Shown in pieces: positions 7,600 to 16,109 of a DNA stretch of 32,451 bases. Below the pieces are notes generated by a model that was not told where the DNA came from, made no database searches, and worked only from the letters and a program-made list of their open reading frames with translations. How positions within the stretch are numbered: position 1 is the stretch's first letter; each line of letters begins with the position of its first letter. Source of the DNA: Deltaproteobacteria bacterium HGW-Deltaproteobacteria-15 (lineage in GTDB: Bacteria > Desulfobacterota > DSM-4660 > Desulfatiglandales > HGW-15); assembly GCA_002840535.1 (NCBI GenBank), contig PHBH01000038.1, positions 65,333 through 97,783 on the forward strand, read 5' to 3'. The position numbers and the translations under genes are program-made.

Positions 7600-8601
7600 T
7601 TGAAAATAGACATCTTCACCCATGTCATGCTTCCCCGCTACAAAGAGGAGTTCTATAAGTACAGCCACAAGTTTGCTACGGAGAGGGCGGTACAGGATAA
7701 ACGACCCGTCCTCTGGGACAACGAAATGCGCCTCTCCAAGCTCGAACCCTATGATGATATGGTCCAGGTGCTCACGGCAACAATGCCACCCGTCGAGGAG
7801 ATAGTGACTGACCCCAAGGCAGCCGAGGAACTCGCTCGGCTGGGCAACGACGAGATGGCGGAGCTCGTCGCAAAGTACCCCCAGCGCTACATTGCAGCCG
7901 TCGCCAATGTGCCGCTAAATAACATCGATATAGCCATGAAGGAGTCACAGAGGGCCATAAAGGAGCTGGGCTTCAAGGGCATCCAGATCCATACCCGAGT
8001 GAACGGCAAGCCACCGAGCACCGGAGAAATGCTGCCCCTGTTCGAGTTCATGGTAGAAAATGATCTGCCCATCTGGCTCCATCCCATGCGCAGTTCGAGC
8101 CAGCCGGACTGGGCCTCCGAGAACGTCTCGTACAATCAATTGTTTTCCATAATTGGATGGCCGTATGACACGACCGCCGCCATGCTGCGGCTTGTCTTCG
8201 CGGGCATTTTCGAGAAATTTCCTACCATAAAGATCATCACCCACCACCTGGGGGGCATGGTGCCGTACTTCTCAGACAGGATCGTGGTCCACTACAACAA
8301 CGGTCTCCAGCGGTTAGGGGCCGATCACTTCCCCGGGCTCACGAAACATCCAATAGAATACCTGCGCATGTTTTATGCTGACACTGCCCTGGACGGCAAT
8401 AGCAACCATGCTTTGGAATGCGGGCTCGCCTTTTTTGGCGTTGATCATGTGCTTTTCGGCACGGACATGCCGTATGATGTGGAAAACGGCGGGGGTTCAA
8501 TAAGAGAAACGGTTAGGGCGATCGACGGGATGAAACTTTCGGATTCCACCAGGGCGAAAATCTACGAAGGGAATGCTCGGAGGCTTCTCCACTTGAGCTG
8601 A
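7600..8601 (+). CDS. Amidohydrolase-family protein (ACMSD-like metal-dependent decarboxylase or hydrolase)
   Basis: 333 residues, a usual size for the amidohydrolase-2/ACMSD family of TIM-barrel enzymes. Visible motifs are an N-terminal IDIFTHVMLPRY, a mid WLHPMRSSSQPDW, ITHHLGGMVPYFSDRI, and FGTDMPYD with the conserved metal-binding Asp. The usual HxH at the N-terminus is FTH here, so the first metal ligand is replaced by Phe. The start is TTG at 7600, preceded by GAAAGGAG at good spacing. Relatives decarboxylate or hydrolyse aromatic or unsaturated carboxylic acids, which fits an organic-acid operon. Its place between a flavin reductase-like gene and TRAP transporter genes suggests it acts on the imported substrate or a product of it. 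Confidence 0.85.
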   Translation: MKIDIFTHVMLPRYKEEFYKYSHKFATERAVQDKRPVLWDNEMRLSKLEPYDDMVQVLTATMPPVEEIVTDPKAAEELARLGNDEMAELVAKYPQRYIAAVANVPLNNIDIAMKESQRAIKELGFKGIQIHTRVNGKPPSTGEMLPLFEFMVENDLPIWLHPMRSSSQPDWASENVSYNQLFSIIGWPYDTTAAMLRLVFAGIFEKFPTIKIITHHLGGMVPYFSDRIVVHYNNGLQRLGADHFPGLTKHPIEYLRMFYADTALDGNSNHALECGLAFFGVDHVLFGTDMPYDVENGGGSIRETVRAIDGMKLSDSTRAKIYEGNARRLLHLS

Positions 8602-8694
8602 GCGGGCGCCGGCTTGCTTTCAGGAAGGAGTGGTGACCAATCCGCTCGGAGAACAGACAAGGACTTATAGACCCCAACCAAAAAGGAGGATGGC

Positions 8695-9747
8695 ATGAAG
8701 AGAAATGTAACCAAGGCTTTTCTTAGAGTCATTTTGTTGGGTGTTTGTGCAATGAGCCTCATGTTTGCACAAAGGGGGTATGCTCAGACAAAAAATGAGC
8801 CTGTGTCCTGGAGGGTGATTTGTGGCGATGAAGCGGGACTCGCCTACGCAATCTCCGGTGGACTGTCAAAATTTCTGAACGACCGAATTCCGAATCTCAA
8901 AATGCTCCCCGAGCCGGGAGGCACAGTGCTTGGAGCTCGGCTCGTCTCCAAGGGCGAGGCGGCCGCAACGTATGCGCATCAAACCCTCCTCTGGGAGGGC
9001 TATCACAACAAGGGACCGTTCCAGAAAAGCCCTCTTGGAAAAGTGAAACCTCTCCACACCATTTACTTTTACCCTGTGACAATGTTCATCGTGACCAAAG
9101 CGGACAGCAACATACGCACAATTGATGATCTTGCGGGGAAGCGTGTTTCTCTCGGTATCCCTGCGGCCGGCCTGACAACTGCTTCTGTCGATCTGTTCAA
9201 GGCTTGGGGATTATGGGACAAGATCCAGAACCGCTGGATGAGCCTAAACGACCTTGCGGACGCCCTGAAGGCTGGGAACGTAGATGCTGTTCTCGGTTGG
9301 ACGGTCGGTGATTTCAGCCCGCCTACAGCTGTGGTCCAGATGGATACGTACACGAAGTGCCGCGTTCTGGATATTTCCGATGAGCAGAAGAAGACGATAG
9401 GCAAGGTAAGCGGCCTTGTTTCAAGGGACACGCCAACGAGAGCCGCATTCAAGCAAGACATCGGGGTCGACAAGATTCCCGGGTGGGCTCTCTGGTTTGG
9501 GTTCCAATGGGGATCCGACGTCGATGCTGAGATGGTGTACAAGTCGGTAAAGTCCTTCTTCGAGGGTGCTCAGGACCTGGCCAAGATATCGAAAGCGTTC
9601 GAGGTTTTCGCTGCCGATCCCAAGGCAGCTACTATCGCCGCCATTTCCTCAACCCCTGATGTTCCTGTTCACCCCGGAGCGTCGAAGTACTACAAGGAAA
9701 TCGGCATCTGGCAAAAAAACTGGATTGAGGGCAAAGCAAAAAATTAA
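8695..9747 (+). CDS. TAXI-family TRAP transporter solute-binding protein
   Basis: 350 residues with a clear Sec signal (basic MKRNVTKAFLR, hydrophobic core, likely cleavage after GYAQ). The mature part starts WRVICGDEAGLAYAISGG and contains the TAXI-type features DLAGKRVSLGIPAAGLTTAS and NVDAVLGWTVGDFSPP. It should capture the substrate in the periplasm and hand it to the fused permease encoded 27 bases downstream. A strong AGGAGG site precedes the ATG. The TAXI sub-family commonly imports dicarboxylates, glutamate or other organic acids, but ligand identity cannot be read from this sequence. Confidence 0.93.
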   Translation: MKRNVTKAFLRVILLGVCAMSLMFAQRGYAQTKNEPVSWRVICGDEAGLAYAISGGLSKFLNDRIPNLKMLPEPGGTVLGARLVSKGEAAATYAHQTLLWEGYHNKGPFQKSPLGKVKPLHTIYFYPVTMFIVTKADSNIRTIDDLAGKRVSLGIPAAGLTTASVDLFKAWGLWDKIQNRWMSLNDLADALKAGNVDAVLGWTVGDFSPPTAVVQMDTYTKCRVLDISDEQKKTIGKVSGLVSRDTPTRAAFKQDIGVDKIPGWALWFGFQWGSDVDAEMVYKSVKSFFEGAQDLAKISKAFEVFAADPKAATIAAISSTPDVPVHPGASKYYKEIGIWQKNWIEGKAKN

Positions 9748-9774
9748 GCATATCCCGATGAAAGCGAGGTTGCC

Positions 9775-11688
9775 ATGCAGTCCTTTGTACGGATCGGCCT
9801 TTCAGTCACATCAGTCCTCCTCGCCCTTCTCGTGGTTGCATTCGCATGGACTCTCTGGACCACCCAGGCCCATTACAGTGTCATTTTCCTGGCTCTCTCC
9901 TTCATCATTTGCTCTCTGACGGTGCTGCAAAAAAAGGGCGAAACCAAAGGGGTGAGAGGTATCGCTCTGAAGGCCGGTCCCTTTTTGCTCATTTTTCTTT
10001 CTATCGTCGCTTCTTTTTACTTCTTCTTAGAATACGAGAATCTCCTCTTTAGGGCAGGGGCTTTTGAGAAGATCGACTTAGTCTTCTCTGTAGTTATCCT
10101 CATTCCTCTGATGGCCCTTATCTGGAAGGAGGGTGGGTCGATCCTCACATGTCTCGTCCTCCTCTTCCTGGGATATTCTGCTTATGGGAACTATCTTCCG
10201 GGATTGCTCTTTCACAAGGGCCTTTCTTACGACAGAATTCTGGAAATGCTTGTCCTCAACTTCGAGGGAATATACGGATTCGTCATCCAGGTGGTGGGGA
10301 CTTGGGTGGCGATTTTTGTTCTTTACGCCGGACTTATCCAGGGATTCGGCGCCTTCGAAGTTATCATGAAAATTTGCATTCAGTTCGCCCGGAAACACAG
10401 ATGGGCTTTGCCTCAAATACCCGTGACCACGAGCCTCATTTTCGGTATGTTCTCAGGCGCCGCCGCTGCCAATGTCGCCGGGACAGGATCGTTTACCATC
10501 CCGCTCCTCAAGAAATTTGGTTTTCCCCCATATTTCGCCGGGGCAATCGAGAGCACCGCTTCCACGGGTGGACAGATAATGCCACCCATTATGGGGGCGA
10601 CGGCTTTTCTCATGGCAGCCCTGCTGGGCGAATCCTATATGCATATCATGCTCATAGGTTTCATCCCGGGTCTAATCTATTTTTCATCAGTTTCCTTTTC
10701 TGTTCATCTCCTCTCAAAACAATACCTCATCTTCCCGGAAGAGAGGGATGGCTTACAAGGACAAGATTCTGTTACCCGACAAGATTTATTCAAGCTTTTG
10801 CCAATGGCCATCTCCCTCTGCGTTCTCCTCCTTGCAGCAACCTATTTTCTGATTCCTCTTATGAGGGCAGCGTTATACGGCATATTCTGTCTCCTCGCTG
10901 GGGAGTTGATATACATTCTTATCAATTCACGAACCACTTTGATCCGGGATTTCCTGAATGGGATACTAAAGGGGGTAAAACAAGGAGCTTTGCCTGCCGC
11001 GTCAATAGGTATAGTTGGAGCGGCAATGGGAATCATCGTCAAGACTATGACCGTGACTACTCTTGCACCTAAACTCTCCTTTCTGATGGTCGATCTCGCT
11101 AGCGGCTCTTTTATCCTGCTCGTCTTCCTTATCCTTCTCGTTTCACTCCTTTTCGGTTGTATGGTCGCTACCCTGGCCGTTTACATAATGGTCGTTTTCC
11201 TGGCTGCTTCTGCACTCCAGGAATTCGGCATACCTTTGTTTGTCACCCATTTCATGATCTTTTATTTCAGCGGCGCCGCAATGATTACACCACCGGTGGC
11301 GCCCGCTGCCCTAGTGGCCGCAGGTATAGCTGGGACAGGGTTCATGAGAACCGGATGGGAGGCAATGAAGCTCGGCCTCTCCTTCCTGACCCTCCCCCTT
11401 GCCTTTGTCAATTACCCGGACCTCCTTATCATGGGAAGCAGCACGATTCCCGCCATTGCGCTTGTGACCATTGCCCACCTCCTGATCAGTTACGGGTTCT
11501 ACGCCTCCTTGCGTGGATTTGCCGGAGGGATTGGAAGAATCCTTTTTGCCGTAGCGGGAGGGACGATCCTGTTTTGCCCCATGAGGAGTGTGAACGGCGT
11601 GCTCGCCGTCCTCTTCGGGGCGGCACTGGTTTACTTGTTGCTGAAAGGAAGACAGAGTCAAAAAGAGGTTCTAGAAACTCCAAATTAG
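9775..11688 (+). CDS. TRAP transporter fused small/large membrane subunit (DctQM-type)
   Basis: 637 residues, rich in hydrophobic segments. The N-terminal third corresponds to the small DctQ-like part and the rest to the 12-helix DctM-like part. The conserved large-subunit stretches VVGTWVAIFVLYAGLIQGFG, SGAAAANVAGTGSFTIPLLK and ESTASTGGQIMPPIMGATAF are present, and FYFSGAAMITPPVAPAALVA comes near the end. This fused form is the standard partner of TAXI binding proteins. It drives uptake with a sodium or proton gradient. The stop is 13 bases before the following old-yellow-enzyme gene, so all five genes from 6895 onward are probably co-transcribed. Confidence 0.94.
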   Translation: MQSFVRIGLSVTSVLLALLVVAFAWTLWTTQAHYSVIFLALSFIICSLTVLQKKGETKGVRGIALKAGPFLLIFLSIVASFYFFLEYENLLFRAGAFEKIDLVFSVVILIPLMALIWKEGGSILTCLVLLFLGYSAYGNYLPGLLFHKGLSYDRILEMLVLNFEGIYGFVIQVVGTWVAIFVLYAGLIQGFGAFEVIMKICIQFARKHRWALPQIPVTTSLIFGMFSGAAAANVAGTGSFTIPLLKKFGFPPYFAGAIESTASTGGQIMPPIMGATAFLMAALLGESYMHIMLIGFIPGLIYFSSVSFSVHLLSKQYLIFPEERDGLQGQDSVTRQDLFKLLPMAISLCVLLLAATYFLIPLMRAALYGIFCLLAGELIYILINSRTTLIRDFLNGILKGVKQGALPAASIGIVGAAMGIIVKTMTVTTLAPKLSFLMVDLASGSFILLVFLILLVSLLFGCMVATLAVYIMVVFLAASALQEFGIPLFVTHFMIFYFSGAAMITPPVAPAALVAAGIAGTGFMRTGWEAMKLGLSFLTLPLAFVNYPDLLIMGSSTIPAIALVTIAHLLISYGFYASLRGFAGGIGRILFAVAGGTILFCPMRSVNGVLAVLFGAALVYLLLKGRQSQKEVLETPN

Positions 11689-11701
11689 GTGCATAACTTG
11701 G

Positions 11702-12918
11702 TTGCTGAGGGCCATCTTGGAAAAACGAGCGAAGAGTAAAGCTTTCATGGCAGGGGGCATTGGCCCCGTGTCCATCAAAAACCGTTTGGTACGTGCAGCC
11801 ACATTTGAGCAAGGCGCAACAGACAAAGGAGAGGTAACGGACTTCCTCGTTGAACTCTACCGGGCTCTTGCCAAAGGGGGCGTTGGGCTGATTATTACAG
11901 GTCATGCAGCCGTTCACCCTCGGGGGTATGGGAACCCCAGGATGATGCGAATTACGGATGACACCTATTTGCCGGGCGTCAGCAGAATTGCCAAGGCGGT
12001 ACACGAAATCGGGAATGACTGTAAAATTTTCCTTCAATTGAATCACGCAGGCCGGCAGCAAGCCCGGCCGGAGTTATCAAACTGGGCGGTGGCCCCATCA
12101 CCAGTTTTCGATCCTCTGATGCAGAGAACTCCGCGAAGTCTTTCAGTCGAAGAAATTGAAGAAATTGTGGAATGCTTCGCTTTGGGGGTGCTTCGAGCCA
12201 GAAAAGCCGGATTCGATGGCGTTGAAATCCATTCCGCTCATGGATGGCTTATCAGTTCATTCCTCTCGCCACACAAAATAAGCGTGAAGATGCGTACGGA
12301 GGAACTACCGAAAATCGGCTGCGTATTCTTGCAGATATTTTCAGTCGTTCGAGGCGGCTCGTTGGGGACGACTTTCCCATTATCGTCAAAATGAACACCG
12401 AAGATTTCATGCCCGGCGGTATGGGCGTTGACGAGTCCGGAAAGGTTGCAGTCCTCCTGGAAAAGATTGGCTTTTCAGCTCTTGAGATGAGCGGCGGAAT
12501 GTGGACCAATCTTACACGCACGGAAGCTGAACTTGGCTGGAAACCCCTTCCGATACCGGAAGCGCGCGTCAATATCAGGAAGAAAGAACAAGAGGCGTAC
12601 TTCTGGATGAATGCCTGCGAAATAAAAAAAGGAGTGGACTTACCTCTAATTCTCGTGGGCGGCATACGATCTCTTTCAAAAGTGGAGGAGATACTGGCGG
12701 AGGGCAGTATTGACTTCTGCGCCATGGCTCGACCCTTTATACGGGAACCTGATCTCCCCAACAGGTGGAGGAGCCAAAGTCCGCAAAAAAAAGCCACTTG
12801 CACTTCGTGTAATGCCTGTCTACCTTTTCCTGGTCGCCATCTGGAGTGTCGTATCGAGGAGAAGAAATACAAAGGGGGTAAGCATCTCTTGGAGATGTTT
12901 CCTTTCTTCAAGAGGTGA
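11702..12918 (+). pseudogene. NADH:flavin oxidoreductase (old yellow enzyme family), single frameshift
   Basis: Two overlapping frames make one OYE-type TIM barrel. The first gives KNRLVRAATFEQGAT, LNHAGRQQARPE and AGFDGVEIHSAHGWLIS to about 12275. The second resumes at NKREDAYGGTTENRLRIL (about 12282) and runs through PIIVKMNTEDFMPGG, LPLILVGGIRS and MARPFIREPDLP to the stop at 12916-12918. The junction CACACAAAATAAG looks like the loss of one base from a sequence encoding SPHTNKRED. A C-terminal CTSCNAC...C cluster suggests a 4Fe-4S site as in dienoyl-CoA reductase-like members, but the FAD/NADH half of those enzymes is absent, giving roughly 405 residues. The start may be TTG 11702 (AGGTG upstream) or ATG 11747. 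It is either recently inactivated or a sequencing error. Confidence 0.8.
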
Positions 12919-13561
12919 GGGGAGAAAATGTGCCAGAGGCTAGAAGTACTCCTGGAAAAGAATCGATCTTCATCGTGACTTTACCTGCGAAATCCGCGAG
13001 TTCGTAACCCGTCTTACGTCGAATCGTCTCTTTTTTCTTTGATCAACCATCGAGTACGGATTACTGCTCTCTGTACGTACTGGACAGAGGTCTATACATC
13101 GAGGGACATCCGGTTAATAACCAGAAAGCTGGCTGAGGCCCGAAGAACCTCACCCTCTGCTGATTCAAGAGCAAAGAATAGCGATCCGGCGAATCGCTTC
13201 CGTGTCGGTCACCTTGCCTCCAGGGCATTCCCATATTTCTCACGATCGCCTGGCCTCGCAGCAGATTCGGGAAAATCCTGTCGTTCGGATTGAAGGATTT
13301 CCCCTTGAGGTAATCCCTAAGTTGACCGGCAACCGCCTGAGGAATAAAGACGGTCTCTACATCAGAGGTAAGACCTGTGCACGGGCTGATGTCTCATCGA
13401 CGCTGACTAGGGCTCGCGCTGTAAGGGCCTCTTGGAATTGGTTCGATACGCGCAGGATAAAGGGAGCAGAGGTAGGATGGATCGAGGTTCTCTTAGCTGC
13501 CGCCGCTTGAGCCCCATACCGGTTGGCGGGTTTCCAGCAATGCGGATAAAATGCGACAGAT
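12919..13561. other. Intergenic region with an integrase remnant
   Basis: The 643 bases after the OYE-type gene contain no intact gene. A tyrosine recombinase fragment lies at 13165-13363 on the minus strand. I see nothing recognisable in 12919-13160 or 13400-13561. The + strand open frame at 13202-13510 is the complement of the remnant and has no family features. Confidence 0.5.
13165..13363 (-). pseudogene. Tyrosine recombinase (phage integrase) C-terminal remnant with internal deletion
   Basis: Read on the minus strand from 13363, the codons give DVETVFIPQAVAGQLRDYLK, then GKSFNPNDRIFPNLLRGQAI and VRNMG. This is the beta-strand and linker part of the catalytic domain (VYIP..L...L..YL..K...D.IFP). 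After a frame change the end reads GGKVTDTEAIRRIA, close to the Y-x-GKVSDTEAIRWI end of many deltaproteobacterial integrases. The HxxR region and the tyrosine segment between them are missing, so the protein is dead. It marks an old integration event next to the decayed genes. Confidence 0.6.
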
Positions 13562-13846
13562 TCAAGGCTTTGGCTTTTGCTCGTCCTTGTACTCGGCGGA
13601 CCCTTCACGTACGCCCAAGGGCAGTTCCTGCCTCTGTCCCAGTTCTTCGTTGATGACGACAAGATTGCCATCGTCCTCGACCTCGAGTTGCGCATTCGCG
13701 TTCAGCAATTCAATGCCGTACACGGTTCCATCCGGAGCGATGTCCACATTCATCTCGTCACTCACCCGAATGGTATCCACCTGCTCCGTCTTCTCGTGCA
13801 GACGCAAATAGGCAATGTTGTGTCTGGGATCATATGTCAATTTCAT
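13562..13846 (-). CDS. DUF2283 family protein (antitoxin-like)
   Basis: 94 residues from ATG 13846. The N-terminus MKLTYDPRHNIAYLRLHEK, then DEMNVDIAPDGTVYGIELLN, is the DUF2283 pattern (Y-D-x-x-x-D-x-x-Y followed by D-x-D-x-x-G-x-x-x-G-I-E-L). GGAGGAG lies about 10 bases upstream on the minus strand, which favours this start over one 19 codons earlier. Members are often encoded next to a DUF4258 gene, as here with a 20-base gap, and the pair is usually treated as a putative toxin-antitoxin module. Biochemical function is not established for this family as far as I know. Confidence 0.8.
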   Translation of the reverse strand: MKLTYDPRHNIAYLRLHEKTEQVDTIRVSDEMNVDIAPDGTVYGIELLNANAQLEVEDDGNLVVINEELGQRQELPLGVREGSAEYKDEQKPKP

Positions 13847-13866
13847 GGGCGTTGACTCCTCCTCAA

Positions 13867-14115
13867 TCAAAAGTACCTTACTACCACCGTGATGACAAGC
13901 CACCCATCTTCCTCAACGGCGAATGCCTCAATCTGTTTTGTTCTGTATGGCCGACCCCGCCATTCACCATCTAACGGGAAGTTGCGCCGAAAGCCGGTCC
14001 GCCCGAATTTTGCCGGGAATCGTTCCCCCTCGCGCACTGTGGCGATCACTTCCTCGTCTGTTGCCCCGCGCTCTGCAGCACGTTCCTTCGCGTGTGGATG
14101 CAGTCTTACCTCCAT
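13867..14115 (-). CDS. DUF4258 family protein (toxin-like)
   Basis: 82 residues from ATG 14115. MEVRLHPHAKERAAERGATD shows the H-A-x-x-R-x-x-x-R-G signature at the start of DUF4258, followed by EEVIATVREGERFP. The end (EEDGWLVITVVVRYF) is the typical beta strand that closes the small fold. GAGGGGA upstream supports this start rather than a codon 23 residues earlier. It directly precedes the DUF2283 gene. The pairing suggests DUF4258 is the toxin-like partner, but no activity can be claimed. Confidence 0.8.
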   Translation of the reverse strand: MEVRLHPHAKERAAERGATDEEVIATVREGERFPAKFGRTGFRRNFPLDGEWRGRPYRTKQIEAFAVEEDGWLVITVVVRYF

Positions 14116-14202
14116 TTGTTGCTCTGTCCCCTCTAAGAGCCTAGTAGACGGTCGGGAGAGGACGACTACCAGGCTTTCAGCCATCAGGCGTGGATTAGGA
14201 CC

Positions 14203-14456
14203 CTAGTGTGGGTCTGACTGCAACGATTTGTCCCCTGGCGGGATTGACTCAGTCACAGGCGTCAACTTGAAAATCCGGGCCAGTATCGAGGCCGCTTCGA
14301 CGTCTCCTCTGCGCAATGCATCCCGGACATCGTCAAGGTTGTAAGCGTCTTCGAGGGAAAGATATGGCGACCAACCCTCATCCGCTTCGCTCAGGTCAAC
14401 ATCGATCTCTGCAACGTCCCTTCGTGAACAAGTTTGGTGCGTTTTCTCGTTCTCAC
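14203..14456 (-). pseudogene. Small antitoxin-like hypothetical gene with a frameshift
   Basis: On the minus strand a strong ribosome-binding site (GGAGGAGGGA) leads to GTG 14456 and MRTRKRTKLVHEGT. About 15 codons in, the frame shifts, and the rest reads VAEIDVDLSEADEGWSPYLS, LEDAYNLDDVRDALRRGDVE and AASILARIFKLTPV to a stop at 14203-14205. The lost bases fit a deletion of ACGT or TACG from an ACGTACGTT-like sequence. I know this short acidic type of protein only as hypothetical, often near DUF4258/RelE-like genes. It is the first gene of the minus-strand block that continues into DUF4258 and DUF2283. Confidence 0.6.
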
Positions 14457-14828
14457 TCCCTCCTCCTTCGAATATCCCGTTGCCATCGCCCAGTGTCTGG
14501 GCGATACGCCGTGACCAAGACGGCTGGTGACGAGAAGTTCAAGGATTCTGTTTCATGTTACACTCATGCAGCAACTCTAACATCATACAGCATTTTCATC
14601 AAGATGACGTGCCCCGGACGGGGATGGCCGAGAAAAATCCAGAAGGTTATGCCAGTACCCATTCAAAGCCCCCCTGAGCACGTACAGCTGCTCTCAAAGT
14701 GCACCCTGGACTGACCTAAAGACGTGCCATATCGTGAACGTAAATGAAAGACGGGATATTTCAGGGTCGATTATTTCTTTATCCAGCTTACGGCTGAAAG
14801 TGACGGCTGACAGCTCCATCCAGAATCA
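14457..14828. other. Intergenic region between the decayed block and hutI
   Basis: Apart from the palindrome at 14485-14505 I see nothing definite in these 372 bases. CAGCCGT occurs twice as a direct repeat on the minus strand just past the hutI stop (within 14775-14805), but it does not form a clear terminator. No short gene with a ribosome-binding site is visible on either strand. Confidence 0.4.
14485..14505. promoter_or_regulatory. Perfect palindrome, likely operator of the minus-strand TA-like block
   Basis: ATCGCCCAG-TGT-CTGGGCGAT is a perfect 9+9 inverted repeat with a 3-base centre. It lies about 29 bases upstream of GTG 14456 on the minus strand. Autoregulatory operators of toxin-antitoxin modules often sit exactly there. 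The role is inferred from position. Confidence 0.45.
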
Positions 14829-16109
14829 CTACACTTGTTGTCCGCATGTGGTCCTTTTCCAGACTTCCCTGCCCTTCTTGAAAACGCGCTCCACATGGTT
14901 GATCCCGAAATGGTAGGAGAGATGGCGGTAATCGGGAATATCGAGGAGGAGGAGGTCCGCCTGTTTGCCCGGTTCGAGGGAGCCCAGGGTGTCCTCCCTG
15001 CCGATGGCACGAGCAGCATGCCTGGTGATTCCAAGAATGCATTCCGCCGGGGTCATACGCATCTGGGTGCAGGCAATGGTGGTTATCAGGGGCAGGGACT
15101 GGGTCATGCACGACCCCGGGTTGAAATCCGTGGCAAGTGCGACCGCCAACCCCTTTTCGATCATTTTCCGGGCGGGGGCATATCTGCCCATGAAGAGGAA
15201 GAACGCGGTACCGGGCAGGAGTGTTGCGACCACCCCTTTTTCCGCCATCATCTCCATCCCCTTCTCACTGGCAAAGAGGAGATGGTCAGCGGAGACCGCG
15301 CCCACTTCCGCGGCAAGCTCCGATCCTCCAAGGGGGGTCAGTTCGTCTGCGTGGAGTTTCGGCCGAAGCCCAAGCTCCGCACCCTTTTCCAGGATTCGCC
15401 TGGATTCCTCAAGGGAAAAAACCCCCTCTTCACAAAACACATCGCAAAAAGAAGCAAGCTTTCTCGAAGCCACTTCAGGGATCATCTCATCGATGACCAG
15501 CTGCACATAATCCTGCTTCCTTCCTGCATATTCGGGCGGAATCTCATGAGCGCCCAGGAAGGTCGAAACTATATCCACCGGGTGCTTTCGATCAAGATCC
15601 CGAAGCACTTCGAGCATCCTGATCTCATCGGCGACCGAGAGGCCGTACCCGCTCTTGGCCTCGACCGTGGTCGTTCCCAGCGAGAGCATCTCCTCCAATC
15701 GTCTTAACCCAAGATCCCTCAAATCCTCTTTGCTCGCGGTTCTGGTATTCTCGACGGTCGATTTGATGCCTCCGCCCGCTTGTGCGATCTGCTGATACGT
15801 TGCGCCCTTGATCCGGAGTTCGAACTCAAGCGCCCTCGATCCGGCGAACACAGGGTGGGTATGGGAATCGACAAAACCAGGGGTGACGACCTTTCCACGC
15901 GCGTTGAGCCTCTTTCCACCGGCTGAAAGAACAATATGCCTGCCGATCTCCCGATCAGGTCCTGCCCAGACGATGCTCTCGCCTTTGACCGCTACGGAAC
16001 CGTCGGGTACCAACCCGAGTTTGTCCTCAGCCGTTTTCGCATTTTCCCCTGGGGCCAGGGTGAGAAGCTGGTCGGCCCTTTCCACAATGAGATCCGCTTC
16101 GATCTTCAT
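14829..16109 (-). CDS. hutI: Imidazolonepropionase
   Basis: 426 residues, the usual HutI length. It opens 4-imidazolone-5-propionate to N-formimino-L-glutamate, the third step of histidine degradation, in the cytoplasm. Key features are the metal-binding HTH at about residues 83-85 in TPGFVDSHTHPVFAGSR, the HutI signature GGGIKSTVENTR, EAKSGYGLS, LHADELTPLGG with the catalytic His/Glu, and the metal Asp in ALATDFNPGSC. The start overlaps the fchA stop by four bases (ATGA), so translation is coupled. It is the last gene of the liv-hut operon. No clear terminator is seen after it. Confidence 0.97.
   Translation of the reverse strand: MKIEADLIVERADQLLTLAPGENAKTAEDKLGLVPDGSVAVKGESIVWAGPDREIGRHIVLSAGGKRLNARGKVVTPGFVDSHTHPVFAGSRALEFELRIKGATYQQIAQAGGGIKSTVENTRTASKEDLRDLGLRRLEEMLSLGTTTVEAKSGYGLSVADEIRMLEVLRDLDRKHPVDIVSTFLGAHEIPPEYAGRKQDYVQLVIDEMIPEVASRKLASFCDVFCEEGVFSLEESRRILEKGAELGLRPKLHADELTPLGGSELAAEVGAVSADHLLFASEKGMEMMAEKGVVATLLPGTAFFLFMGRYAPARKMIEKGLAVALATDFNPGSCMTQSLPLITTIACTQMRMTPAECILGITRHAARAIGREDTLGSLEPGKQADLLLLDIPDYRHLSYHFGINHVERVFKKGREVWKRTTCGQQV

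Noticed and set aside
10149..11072. 307-residue open frame on the + strand
   Set aside because: It is an alternative frame inside the fused TRAP permease, which has clear transporter motifs.
13202..13510. 102-residue open frame on the + strand
   Set aside because: It is the complement of the integrase remnant and has no family signature.
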